Part shown: in pieces, positions 16,177 through 23,973 of the stretch | Position numbering within the stretch: the stretch's first letter is position 1 | How the letters are laid out: each line of letters starts with the position of its first letter | Assembly (NCBI RefSeq): GCF_036803785.1 | Contig: NZ_DAIRTR010000015.1 | Coordinates: 1-33,920 of the forward strand | Reading direction: 5' to 3' | From: Pelomicrobium sp036803785 | GTDB lineage: Bacteria > Pseudomonadota > Gammaproteobacteria > Burkholderiales > UBA6910 | Length of the DNA stretch: 33,920 nt | Made by a program: the position numbers and the translations under genes | Notes under the pieces: model-generated | What the model saw: the letters and a program-made list of their open reading frames with translations, nothing else | Databases searched by the model: none | Told to the model about the DNA's origin: nothing

Positions 16177-16298
16177 GATCCCTTCCTTCGTTCCGTTTGG
16201 AAGCGATATGACCTGCCCAGATAGGCCCGGTTCGAGGTGGACAACCCGTGAGCGGGCCGTCCCTTCGCACCGGCTATTATCCGCCTATTTGACGGGCT

Positions 16299-17042
16299 TT
16301 ATCCGATGCGCCCCAGGGCCGGGAAGGTTTCCAGCAGCCAGTAGCTGAACGCCGTGAGCTGGCCCGTCATCATGGCAATACCCATGAGCACCATGACGAC
16401 GCCAGCCGCCGCCTGGAGCGGCCGGCCGGCGTGGCGCAAGGCCTTCAGTCGGCCCAGCAGCTCCCGCAGGAAGAGCGCGGAGAGCAGGAACGGCACGCCG
16501 AGGCCGAGGGCGTAGGCGGTGAGCAGCCTGACGCCCGTCGATATGGACTCCTGCATGGCGCCGGCGGTGAGGATCACGCCCAGCACCGGGCCGATGCACG
16601 GCGTCCAGCCGAAGCCGAACGCGAGCCCTAGCACGAAGGCGGCCGCGGGATGCCCCCCGGCGAGCCGAGGGTGGAAGCGCAGGTCCCGGTGAAACCAGGA
16701 CACGTGGCGCATCATGCCCAGCATGAAAAGCCCAAAGACGATGATGATGGCACCGCCCACGATGTTCGCTTCATACCGGTACTGGAGCAGCAACCGGCCG
16801 AGGGCCGTGGCGCTGGCGCCTAAGGCGATGAAGACGGTGCTGAAACCCAGGACGAAGAACAGGCTCATGACCGCCGCATTCAACCGGGTGCGAGCGTCCA
16901 TCTGCAGTGCTGAACCATGTAGCGACTTGCCGGCGACATAGGAAACGTAGGCGGGCACCAGCGGCAGCACGCAGGGGGAAAGAAACGAAACGATGCCTGC
17001 CACGAAGGCGGCGGTCAGGCCGATGGCGGAACTTTCGATCAT
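16299..17042 (-). CDS. ccdA: CcdA-like cytochrome c biogenesis / thiol-disulfide membrane transporter
   Basis: This 247-residue inner-membrane protein has six predicted helices and the two redox cysteines of the CcdA/DsbD-beta family: SPCVLPL (Cys 24) in the first helix and TPCIGP (Cys 149) in the fourth. It carries reducing equivalents from cytoplasmic thioredoxin to periplasmic proteins such as CcmG, TlpA or SCO, all encoded a few kilobases upstream on the same strand. The start codon is immediately next to the inverted-repeat element at 17044-17155 and has no ribosome binding site; a downstream start would remove part of helix 1. The MCO-SCO-CcmG group lies upstream across that element, so ccdA may be separately transcribed. 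Confidence 0.88.
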   Translation of the reverse strand: MIESSAIGLTAAFVAGIVSFLSPCVLPLVPAYVSYVAGKSLHGSALQMDARTRLNAAVMSLFFVLGFSTVFIALGASATALGRLLLQYRYEANIVGGAIIIVFGLFMLGMMRHVSWFHRDLRFHPRLAGGHPAAAFVLGLAFGFGWTPCIGPVLGVILTAGAMQESISTGVRLLTAYALGLGVPFLLSALFLRELLGRLKALRHAGRPLQAAAGVVMVLMGIAMMTGQLTAFSYWLLETFPALGRIG

Positions 17043-17043
17043 G

Positions 17044-17155
17044 CTAGTGTCTTGTCCCGGAAATACCTCGCCGAGGGGAGGTGCTCGCAGGTGGGCCAGG
17101 AGGTCCGATCGTCATGCTCAACCTTGCACAAGTTATTTTCGGGACAGGCCACTAG
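17044..17155. mobile_element. 112-bp MITE-like element with 21-bp imperfect terminal inverted repeats
   Basis: The left end starts CTAGTGTCTTGTCCCGG (17044-17064). The right end, read on the other strand, starts CTAGTGGCCTGTCCCGA (17135-17155). Eighteen of 21 positions match. The inside encodes nothing. No clear target duplication was seen outside the CTAG ends. The size and layout suit a non-autonomous transposable element or the remnant of one. Confidence 0.55.
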
Positions 17156-17222
17156 GGGACCGTGTACTGAGCGTTGTATACCCGAATGACAGCCCGTCCC
17201 TTCCCAGGCGGACCCTCTCCCT

Positions 17223-17247
17223 GTCCCTCTCCCGCCGGGAGAGGGAC
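17223..17247. terminator. Strong GC hairpin
   Basis: GTCCCTCTCCC (17223-17233) pairs perfectly with GGGAGAGGGAC (17237-17247) around a three-base loop. It lies downstream of the multicopper oxidase gene and could stop transcription, although no T-run follows. Sequences of this kind are also common dispersed repeats. Confidence 0.5.
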
Positions 17248-17277
17248 CCACGGAAACTTGCGGTAACCGGGTTTCGC

Positions 17278-17350
17278 AGGGTGCGTAGAGCGCAGCGGAA
17301 CGCGCTGCCGTGGCCTGTAAACCAGGCAGCGGTGCGCTAGAGCGCACCCT
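17278..17350. repeat. Dispersed palindromic repeat (REP/BIME-like)
   Basis: Nested inverted repeats are present: AGGGTGCG (17278-17285) with CGCACCCT (17343-17350), GCTGCC (17304-17309) with GGCAGC (17325-17330), and GGTGCGCT (17331-17338) with AGCGCACC (17341-17348). It starts just after the multicopper oxidase stop, a usual place for REP-type elements. Its copy number in the genome cannot be seen here. Confidence 0.5.
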
Positions 17351-17357
17351 ACGAGGC

Positions 17358-18974
17358 TCATCCTTTCCCCGTAGCGTCCGATCCGAACAGGCAGTTGCGC
17401 ATCATGCCGCCGTCTTCATGCTCCAGGTTGTGGCAGTGGTACATGAAAAGTCCCGGCTCCGTGGGCGCGACGAGCACGCGCACCCGCTCGTCGGGAAAGA
17501 TCAGGAAGGTGTCCTTGTAGCCCGCGTCGATCAATCCCTCCCGCAGGTCCTCGGGTATGTTCCCGCCGCTGCGTTCGAGGATGCGGAAACGCACCCCATG
17601 GATGTGGATGGGATGGGGCATGGGCATTCCCGGCCCGTCGTTGGAAAACGTCCACACGGTCCCTTCGTTCAGGGGAAGGCGCTCGTCGTCCGCGACCACC
17701 CCCATCTCGAAGCGGCGTCCGTTGAAAAAACCTCGCATGTGGCGAAACGCGAGTTGGGTGTAAATCGCATGCTTCCCTTCGCGCACATCGGACGTCGGCT
17801 CGGGGAGGCGGAGCGCTTCGCTGCGCACGCGCGCTTCGGTCGAAACGGTGAAGCGGGCGACCAGAAGCTCCTCGCCCTGGCCGGAGCCCATCATGCCTCT
17901 CATCATCCCGCCCATCATGCCGCCCATGCCACGGCCCATCATTCCACCCATCATTCCGCCCATGTCGCGGCCCATCATGCCCCCAGACATGCCTCCGGAG
18001 CCTCCACCCATCATGCCATCCATCATTCCATCCATCATCTCCAGGCCGGAAAACGCCTGGCTCACCAGGGCGACCTCCGCGCCGGCGCGGCGCTCGCCGA
18101 AGTCCTCCAGCAGCTCGACCCGCTCGAACGGCGCCAGCACCACGTACGGACGGGTCTGGGTGCCCTCCGCCGAGGAGAGGAGGCCGTTGTCGGTGGCAAT
18201 GACGCGCATCGGGCGGCCGTCGGACCAGGCGAGCTTGTAGATCCGCGCGTTGGACACGTTGGCGAGCCGCAACCGGTAACTGCGAGGGGAGACCTTGAAC
18301 GCCGCATCGGGCAAGCCGTTCACGAGCACCGTGTCGCCCAGCACGCCGTTCATGTCGTCCATCATCATGCGCTTGAACGCGAACTGGTTTTCCCGGCCGA
18401 TGCGCCGGTCTTGGATGACCAGGCTCAACTCGTGCTCGGGCGCGGGAAGGCCGTAGGTCAGCTCCCCCCGTTCCCGCACGATCAAAAGCCCTGCCAGGCC
18501 GTAGTACACCTGCTTGCCGGTGAGCCCGTGGGGATGGGGGTGGTAGAGATAAGTCCCCGCCGGGTTTCGCACGGTGAAGTCATAGATGTATTCGCTCCCC
18601 GGGCCGACTGCGTGATGGGGATGGCCGTCGGCCACGTCCGGCACGATCATCCCGTGCCAGTGGATGATGCTGGGCTCGTTCATTCGGTTCTCGAAATGGA
18701 TGCGCACCCGCTCGCCGCGCCGCAATTCCAGCGTGGGACCCAGATAGCTCGAAGCGGGGCGCACCGCGTCCCGCCGCCCTTTGAGGACTTCCGCACGATA
18801 GCGCAGCACCCTGGTCTCGGGCCCGGACCAGATCGGCTTGCGGTCCGGAGAAGCCGTGACCCGCAGCACCAGGTCGGGTTCCTCGCCGGCGAGGGCGCGT
18901 TTTACCTCGATCGGGATCGCCAGGGTCGCCGCGGAGGCGGCGGTGGTCAACAGAAATCGGCGTCGCGTCCACAT
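17358..18974 (-). CDS. Tat-exported multicopper oxidase with Met-rich insert
   Basis: This 538-residue periplasmic copper oxidase (CueO/CopA-like) starts with a twin-arginine signal, TRRRFLLTTAAS. Copper ligands are visible: HWHG at 105-108, HPHPHG at 145-150, HPIHIH at 454-459, and the type-1 set HCH-x3-H-x4-M at 513-524. It should oxidise Cu(I) or an organic or metal substrate with reduction of O2 to water. Residues about 312-365 form a Met/Gly-rich insert made of MMGGM-like repeats, a likely Cu(I)-binding region as in CueO and PcoA. AAGGAG precedes the start, and 18 bases separate it from the SCO gene, so it is the last gene of that operon. Confidence 0.93.
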   Translation of the reverse strand: MWTRRRFLLTTAASAATLAIPIEVKRALAGEEPDLVLRVTASPDRKPIWSGPETRVLRYRAEVLKGRRDAVRPASSYLGPTLELRRGERVRIHFENRMNEPSIIHWHGMIVPDVADGHPHHAVGPGSEYIYDFTVRNPAGTYLYHPHPHGLTGKQVYYGLAGLLIVRERGELTYGLPAPEHELSLVIQDRRIGRENQFAFKRMMMDDMNGVLGDTVLVNGLPDAAFKVSPRSYRLRLANVSNARIYKLAWSDGRPMRVIATDNGLLSSAEGTQTRPYVVLAPFERVELLEDFGERRAGAEVALVSQAFSGLEMMDGMMDGMMGGGSGGMSGGMMGRDMGGMMGGMMGRGMGGMMGGMMRGMMGSGQGEELLVARFTVSTEARVRSEALRLPEPTSDVREGKHAIYTQLAFRHMRGFFNGRRFEMGVVADDERLPLNEGTVWTFSNDGPGMPMPHPIHIHGVRFRILERSGGNIPEDLREGLIDAGYKDTFLIFPDERVRVLVAPTEPGLFMYHCHNLEHEDGGMMRNCLFGSDATGKG

Positions 18975-18992
18975 GGCATCTATCTCCTTCCG

Positions 18993-19823
18993 TTATTCAG
19001 GGCTTGGGCCTCTTTGGACGAGCTGCCTGCGCTGCCGGCGGCGCCGGTGCAGCAGGAACCCTCCGATGCCCAGAGCTGCGAAACCCGCTCCCAGCGCCGC
19101 CTGGAAAAAGACACCGCCCGGCCAGGATGGCTTGCGCTCCGACGGGCTGCCGGCGGCGGTCGGGGCGGCCGCCGAAGCGGCAGCGGGACCGTGATGGTCC
19201 GGGTAGAGCAGCGTGTTGATGAATGCGGTCACGCTGAGCGGCTGGACCTTGAGGCCGTGAAAGCGAGCCCGCAGGATTCCCGCTTGATCGATGACGTGGG
19301 TGACCACACCGTGCATCTGGAGGCCCTCCGCCGCCTGGGTGAACTCCAGCCCGTAGGCTTTGGCAAGCTGAATCCCGGTGTCGGGCTTTCCGGCGCCCCG
19401 GTACAGGAACACCCAATTGGCGGGGTCGAGGCCGTGGGCCTTGCCGTGGGCGCGCATGAGCTGGGCGGTGGCCGCGGCGTCCTCGGTGTCGGTCGCAACC
19501 GTGATGAACTGCACCTGGTCGCGCATCAGCGTGGTGTTGACCTGCTCCTGGATCCGGGCGATCAGCTCGCTGTGCAGCGGGCAGACGTCGGTGCAGCGCG
19601 AGTAGATGAAGTTGAGAACCACCACCTTGCCGCGGAAATCGGCGAGGGCGACTTTCCGGCCGGACGGGTCTTCCAGGGCGAAGCCCGGCGCTTCCCGGTC
19701 CGCGAGCTGGAGGTAGGGCTCCTTTTCCCGCAGCTCCCGCAGCACTTCGTCGGGGGAGTGGGCCCGAGCGGAAAACGCGGCGAAGAGCCCGAGGCTCAGA
19801 AGCAATACGGTCAATCGAATCAT
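18993..19823 (-). CDS. SCO1/SenC-type copper chaperone with C-terminal membrane anchor
   Basis: This 276-residue protein (a GTG one codon upstream is an alternative start) has a signal peptide, a thioredoxin-like domain and, unusually, a hydrophobic segment near residues 233-255 followed by an Arg-rich tail. The copper ligands of SCO proteins are present: CTDVC (Cys 77 and 81) and His 171 in MHGVVTHVID. SCO proteins deliver copper to the CuA site of cytochrome oxidase or act as thiol-disulfide reductases. Here the gene lies between TlpA and the multicopper oxidase, so it may load copper into that oxidase; this is inference. The ribosome binding site is weak and the gene starts seven bases after the TlpA stop, suggesting coupling. 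Confidence 0.88.
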   Translation of the reverse strand: MIRLTVLLLSLGLFAAFSARAHSPDEVLRELREKEPYLQLADREAPGFALEDPSGRKVALADFRGKVVVLNFIYSRCTDVCPLHSELIARIQEQVNTTLMRDQVQFITVATDTEDAAATAQLMRAHGKAHGLDPANWVFLYRGAGKPDTGIQLAKAYGLEFTQAAEGLQMHGVVTHVIDQAGILRARFHGLKVQPLSVTAFINTLLYPDHHGPAAASAAAPTAAGSPSERKPSWPGGVFFQAALGAGFAALGIGGFLLHRRRRQRRQLVQRGPSPE

Positions 19824-19830
19824 CACGGAT

Positions 19831-20433
19831 TCACGATTCGCGAGCGCCGTCCTTCAAGTAGCGCCGGATGCGCTCCACGACCTCGGGTTTGTCCCATTCC
19901 ACGGGCCCCACCACGCGCCAGAGCTCCCGCCCTTTGCGGTCCACCAGCAGCGTCGTGGGAAGCCCGACCGCGCCCAGCGCCGCCATCGCCTCCGCGCTAG
20001 CGTCCACGTAGATCTTGAGATGGCGAAGATCCATTTCGTCGAAGAAACTTTGCACCGCGAAGAGGCCTCCCCGGTCGATGGACAGGGCCACCACCTCGAA
20101 GTCCGGGCCGCCGAGCTTTTCCTGCAGCCGGGCAAGGCTAGGCATCTCCTTGCGGCAGGGCGGGCACCAGGTGGCCCAGAGGTTGAGCAGGATCACGCGC
20201 CCGCGGAAATCGGCGAGGGCGCGCGGCTTGCCGTCTGCGTCGACGAAGCGCAGCGGCGGCACGGGACGCCGGGCCTCGACGGGGGCGAATCCCGGGAGTT
20301 TTCCGTCGGCGGCGACTTCCGGGGTCGGATCGCCGCGGGTCTCGTCCCGCGCCGTGCTCAATTCGCGAACCACGCCCGCGACCGAGAGGCCGAGCACGGC
20401 CAGGCCCGCCGCGATGAGCCCGGTCCTGTTCAC
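19831..20433 (-). CDS. TlpA/ResA-type periplasmic thioredoxin-like protein
   Basis: This 200-residue protein has an N-terminal signal anchor (about residues 5-24) and a thioredoxin-like domain with the active site WCPPC at 89-93. It also has LADFRGRVILLNLWATW before it and the cis-Pro loop VGLPTTLLVD. It would reduce disulfides in the periplasm, for example apocytochrome c or the SCO copper site. The GTG at 20433 was chosen because it overlaps the CcmG stop (GTGA at 20430-20433); the frame runs further upstream but without family similarity. CcdA at 16299-17042 could supply electrons. Confidence 0.88.
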   Translation of the reverse strand: MNRTGLIAAGLAVLGLSVAGVVRELSTARDETRGDPTPEVAADGKLPGFAPVEARRPVPPLRFVDADGKPRALADFRGRVILLNLWATWCPPCRKEMPSLARLQEKLGGPDFEVVALSIDRGGLFAVQSFFDEMDLRHLKIYVDASAEAMAALGAVGLPTTLLVDRKGRELWRVVGPVEWDKPEVVERIRRYLKDGARES

Positions 20434-21062
20434 GGCGAGCCTCCCGGGCGCGGATTCGAAGCGCCCGCGGAGGCTGCTTCGGCCTGCAGCCGGGCGATCA
20501 GCGGGCGAAGCTTTTGTTCCAGGACTTCGGGGGTGATGGGCCCGATGTGCTTGTAGGCGATCCGGCCGTTGGGGTCGATCAGGAACGTCTCCGGCACTCC
20601 GTAGACGCCCCAGTCGATGGCGACCCGGCCGTCGAGATCCGCGCCGGTGCGGGTATAGGGATCCCCCAGAGTGTCCAGCCAGGCGGCCGCGTCGTCCGGC
20701 CGGTCCTTGTAGTTGAGCCCGTGGATAGGGATAAGGCCTTCGCGCTGGAGTTGCAAAAAAATGGGGTGCTCGATCCGGCAAGCGACGCACCAGGAGGCGA
20801 AGACGTTGACCAGGGACACCTCGCCCTTGAGGTCGCGGCTCGCGAGCCCCAGCGAGCGGCCCTTCACCGGCGGCAGGTCGAATGGAGGCACCGGCTTGCC
20901 GACGAGGGGCGAAGGAATCTCCCGCGGATCGCGGGTCAAACCGACCGCGAACAAGGTGACGATTCCCGCAAACAGCGCCACGGGTACGAGCGCGGTCCAG
21001 CGCAGCGCGCGGCGCGGCTGGGCGGCGGGGGTGCTGCCGGCGTTATTCGCTTTAGGGGTCAT
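20430..21062 (-). CDS. ccmG: CcmG/DsbE-type thiol-disulfide oxidoreductase
   Basis: This 210-residue protein is anchored by one N-terminal helix (about 22-41). Its periplasmic thioredoxin domain has active site WCVAC at 91-95 and the CcmG-type block IDWGVYGVPETFLID near 150. CcmG reduces the heme-binding cysteines of apocytochromes c before heme attachment. Two cytochrome c genes lie directly upstream, so a dedicated helper for them is plausible. The rest of a ccm operon is absent, so this is either a second CcmG or a specialised paralogue. It begins six bases after the fusion cytochrome gene with no good ribosome binding site of its own, indicating coupling. Confidence 0.86.
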   Translation of the reverse strand: MTPKANNAGSTPAAQPRRALRWTALVPVALFAGIVTLFAVGLTRDPREIPSPLVGKPVPPFDLPPVKGRSLGLASRDLKGEVSLVNVFASWCVACRIEHPIFLQLQREGLIPIHGLNYKDRPDDAAAWLDTLGDPYTRTGADLDGRVAIDWGVYGVPETFLIDPNGRIAYKHIGPITPEVLEQKLRPLIARLQAEAASAGASNPRPGGSP

Positions 21063-21068
21063 TCGCGT

Positions 21069-22310
21069 CTATGGGCACTGGTTCTTGACGAAGGCCGAGA
21101 TCTCGGCCGGGTCCGAAAACACCACGAAGGCCCGGTCGCCCATCATGCCGGCGCCGAACAGCACTGGTTGGCCCTTCCTGGGTCCCCGATCGCTGGAATC
21201 GGTCTTGAACCGCAGGTTGAATTCCCAGATGGGAAACGTCTCGCCGTCGGCGGTGGTGACGTGGTAGGTGTCGCGGCAGTAGCGGATTTCCTTGACCAGG
21301 CTCTCCGGGTCGGCCTTCTTGAGATCGGCAAGCCGAGGCGCCTGCATCATGCCGCCTCTGCCGGTCGGGGCGGAAGCCGCTTTGCCCTCGGAGGCCGCCT
21401 TCAGATAGGCGATCAGGTCGGCGCGCACGCGGGCGTCGGGGATGCCGCGGAAGGTCATGAGGTTGCCTGGAATGAGCTTCGCTGGATCCTGTAGCCAAAC
21501 GTCCAGGGTCTTTTCGTCCCACACCACGCCGGAATCCTTGAGCGCCTTGGAGTAGCGCTGGAAACCTTCCACCGTCGCCGCTTTGCGCCCGAAGACATCG
21601 GCCAGGCTCGGGCCCGTCAGGTGCTGTCCCGGCTCGATGGAGTGGCACGCTGCGCAGGCGCGGAAGGCCTGGGCGCCCCGGGCGGGATCGCCCGCGGCAT
21701 CGGCATCCGCGGGAACGGCGGTACCGAGGAGCGCCAGGCTCAGCGCGGCGGGCAGCCAGAGCGTGTTCATCGTGTTTCTCCTCTCCTCTTTCGCGACGCT
21801 GCTCCCGGCCGGCTGGATTCGGTTTCCCAGGAAAAGGCGGCGCGCGATCCATAGGGAAGCCGCCGGCACCACGAGCCACTGGGCGAGGGGCGACAGGCCC
21901 ACCTCCAGGTGCGGCACGACGGGCATCAGCTCCGAATAGGCCCAGCTCTTGCGCACGGCGGTGTTGAGCCACTCGCTATAGACGGTGTAGCCCGTACCGG
22001 CGGTCACCGCGACCGCGGTCACCCAGGGCCAGCGCCATTGGGGCAGCGCTCCGGCGCGGGTGAGGAGGAGGGCGGTGAAGAGGGCCGAGAGGCCGATCAG
22101 CACGTCGCCGCCGGTGCAATGGGCGACGGCGAAGGCGATCTCGGGCAGGGCCGACGCCCACAGGGTGTAGAGGGGGAGCTGGGCGACCTCCCAGGCGAGG
22201 CTCAGCGCCGCCAGGGTGGGGACGTAGGCAAGAAAAATGAAGCGCCACGATTGCAGGTCCCGGACCCAGCGCGGCGCGAAAAGCGCTTCGAAGGCGCTGC
22301 GACTCGTCAT
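21069..22310 (-). CDS. Integral membrane domain fused to cytochrome c, with an internal start
   Basis: The 413-residue frame has an N-terminal part of four to five hydrophobic helices (about residues 22-160; unknown family, with WRFIFLAYVPTLAALSLAW). A class I cytochrome c follows, with CAACH at 219-223 and likely axial Met 285 in NLMTF, and then a C-terminal extension of about 90 residues (IWEFNLRFKT) containing Cys 345 and Cys 412. Met 181 (21770) starts a typical signal peptide, NTLWLPAALSLALLG, and is preceded by a strong GGAGAGGAG. Two proteins may therefore be made: the fusion and a free 233-residue periplasmic cytochrome. The first start overlaps the preceding cytochrome stop (ATGA) after AGGAGGT. 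The membrane part alone looks like a stand-alone gene that lost its stop. Confidence 0.75.
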   Translation of the reverse strand: MTSRSAFEALFAPRWVRDLQSWRFIFLAYVPTLAALSLAWEVAQLPLYTLWASALPEIAFAVAHCTGGDVLIGLSALFTALLLTRAGALPQWRWPWVTAVAVTAGTGYTVYSEWLNTAVRKSWAYSELMPVVPHLEVGLSPLAQWLVVPAASLWIARRLFLGNRIQPAGSSVAKEERRNTMNTLWLPAALSLALLGTAVPADADAAGDPARGAQAFRACAACHSIEPGQHLTGPSLADVFGRKAATVEGFQRYSKALKDSGVVWDEKTLDVWLQDPAKLIPGNLMTFRGIPDARVRADLIAYLKAASEGKAASAPTGRGGMMQAPRLADLKKADPESLVKEIRYCRDTYHVTTADGETFPIWEFNLRFKTDSSDRGPRKGQPVLFGAGMMGDRAFVVFSDPAEISAFVKNQCP

Positions 22311-22867
22311 TTCACCTCCTGCTCCGCCAGGGCTTCCTTGCGCCACTCGATGACTTTCGGTGACCAGCGGCTCTCGATGAAGGCCAACGCCGCCCGGATC
22401 TCTTCGTCGGAGAGGATGTCCTTGAACGCTGGCATGTCGCTCTGGTAGCCGGGGGGCGCGTAGGGCGGGACGAGCCCGTGCTTGACGATGCCGAAGAGCA
22501 CGGGCTCGGGGTGATGCCAGGTGTGGCCCGAGTCGTCATGGGGCGGGGCGGGCATGCGCCCGTCTGGACGACGGCGCTGCCAGTCGGGCTGGCCTTCCAG
22601 GTTGGCGCCATGGCAGGCGGCACAGTGGCGGTCGTAAACGCTCTTTCCAAGGGCCACCAGAGCTGCGTCCGCCCCTGGGGCCGCGGTCGTGCCCTGGCGG
22701 GATCCCTCCGCACGGGGCGCGTCGGAACGCGGCCACCTCGCCTCCGGCGCGTCCGGGCGCGTCGCCCAGTAGGCGAACGCGACAAACCCGGCGGCGAAGG
22801 CAATGATCCCGCCGGCGATCAACCGGGAGATCCACTTCGGAAACGGCGGCTTCTCGGTTTCGCTCAT
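22307..22867 (-). CDS. Membrane-anchored c-type cytochrome
   Basis: This 186-residue protein has a short cytoplasmic start, one transmembrane helix (about 13-34), an Ala/Pro-rich linker and a cytochrome c domain with CAACH at 82-86. The probable axial Met is 145 in SDMPAF. The SDEEIRAALAFIESRW block is the typical C-terminal helix of class I cytochromes. It would pass electrons in the periplasm, for example between the membrane and the multicopper oxidase or a terminal oxidase. A segment DDSGHTWHHP adds possible metal ligands. GGGAG precedes the start. It overlaps the next gene by four bases and follows the BNR-repeat gene by 31 bases. Confidence 0.87.
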   Translation of the reverse strand: MSETEKPPFPKWISRLIAGGIIAFAAGFVAFAYWATRPDAPEARWPRSDAPRAEGSRQGTTAAPGADAALVALGKSVYDRHCAACHGANLEGQPDWQRRRPDGRMPAPPHDDSGHTWHHPEPVLFGIVKHGLVPPYAPPGYQSDMPAFKDILSDEEIRAALAFIESRWSPKVIEWRKEALAEQEVK

Positions 22868-22898
22868 GGCGCAAGCTCCCGGACTGGAATGCCTGGAC

Positions 22899-23810
22899 TC
22901 ACAAGGTGCGTCCCCGGTCGGCGATCTGGGTCCACGTCTTGCCCCCATCCCGGGTGAGATAGACGCTGCGCTCGAAGGTGGCGATGGCGTATTCGTCCCG
23001 GCGCTTGGGGTTCTGGGCGATGTAGGCCACGGCGTCCCGCGTGAGCGGGGGCAGGGTCACGGGCTTTTTCCCGCGGGTTGCCAGATCCACCTGGGTGAGG
23101 GCCGGCTGGCCGTGGAAAGTCGCGGCCCACAGGCGCTTGCCGTCCAGGTCGAAGAACACGGCGAGACCTTGGACTCCCGTCATCACTGGCTCGAAGGTGG
23201 CGCCGGCATCCTTCGAGAGGAAGATCCCGCTTTGGGTCGCGGCGGCCACCGTCTTGGGATCGCTCGGATGCACGGCGAGGCCGATGACGTCCCCGGCGAG
23301 CCCCTTGGCTTCAGCGGGGCGCCAGGCGAAACCGTCGTCCAGGGTGTAGTGGAGGCCGCGCCGGGGCATGCGCGAATTGGGGTGCGGGTTGTAGACATAG
23401 ACCGCGTTGGTTTCGTACCCGGTGGCGAGCACGTGAAAATCGGATTCCCCTTCCAGGCCGAGGCGCTGCCAGCTCTTGCCGTCGTCGTCGCTGCGGATGA
23501 GGCCGAACGGGTTCTTGAACCCGGTCCCGGGGGCCGGGTGCCCGCTGCTGTAGAACCGCTCCCGGGTGGCCGAGAAGCCCATGTAGTCGTGTTGCGGTCC
23601 GGGGGCCTTGGCCCAATGCCCTTCGTTATAGATCGCAAGGCCGTGATGGCTCGGGATGTAGAGCCGCGTACCGTCGGCGCTGTAGGCAAGGCCGTGCACG
23701 TGGGTGAGGGTGACGCCGGACTGGGCGGAAACCGCCCCCGGCAGGGCCAAGGCGAGGGCCGCGATGAACGGCAGAACCAAGGGCCCGAAGAAGGGTTTTC
23801 GTTTTTTCAT
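22899..23810 (-). CDS. Secreted BNR/sialidase-like beta-propeller protein
   Basis: This 303-residue protein has a signal peptide (about residues 1-29, ending AVSAQ) and a beta-propeller built of BNR/Asp-box repeats, seen as SDDDGKSW, SKDAGATF and TRDGGKTW. The start reads VTLTHVHGLAYSADGTRLY. Proteins of this kind are annotated as F510_1955-type glycosylhydrolase-like or photosystem-assembly (YCF48)-like, but no glycosidase active site is evident. It lies in one operon with two cytochromes, so it may be a periplasmic assembly factor or sensor; this is inference. ATG 23810 was chosen because the signal peptide starts there (KKRKPFF); an in-frame ATG lies five codons upstream. Confidence 0.8.
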   Translation of the reverse strand: MKKRKPFFGPLVLPFIAALALALPGAVSAQSGVTLTHVHGLAYSADGTRLYIPSHHGLAIYNEGHWAKAPGPQHDYMGFSATRERFYSSGHPAPGTGFKNPFGLIRSDDDGKSWQRLGLEGESDFHVLATGYETNAVYVYNPHPNSRMPRRGLHYTLDDGFAWRPAEAKGLAGDVIGLAVHPSDPKTVAAATQSGIFLSKDAGATFEPVMTGVQGLAVFFDLDGKRLWAATFHGQPALTQVDLATRGKKPVTLPPLTRDAVAYIAQNPKRRDEYAIATFERSVYLTRDGGKTWTQIADRGRTL

Positions 23811-23973
23811 CAAAGATGCTCCCATCGATGGAGTGACATCCGTCAATGCCTGGATGCTCCCCGCAGGTCCCGCTTCTTTCGGGAACGTCGGGCAAGCGTC
23901 CGGGAAGGGACGACGAAGACGCTGCGCGCGCGAGCACAGACCGCGGGCGTAGGGTAACCGCGCGCCCCCCAGG

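Noticed and set aside
17885..18040. Short DNA repeats that could suggest a CRISPR or minisatellite
   Set aside because: They are codons of the Met/Gly-rich insert and keep the oxidase frame.
17310..20000. 896-residue open frame on the plus strand
   Set aside because: It is antisense to the multicopper oxidase and SCO genes. Its His-rich middle is the complement of the Met-rich insert.
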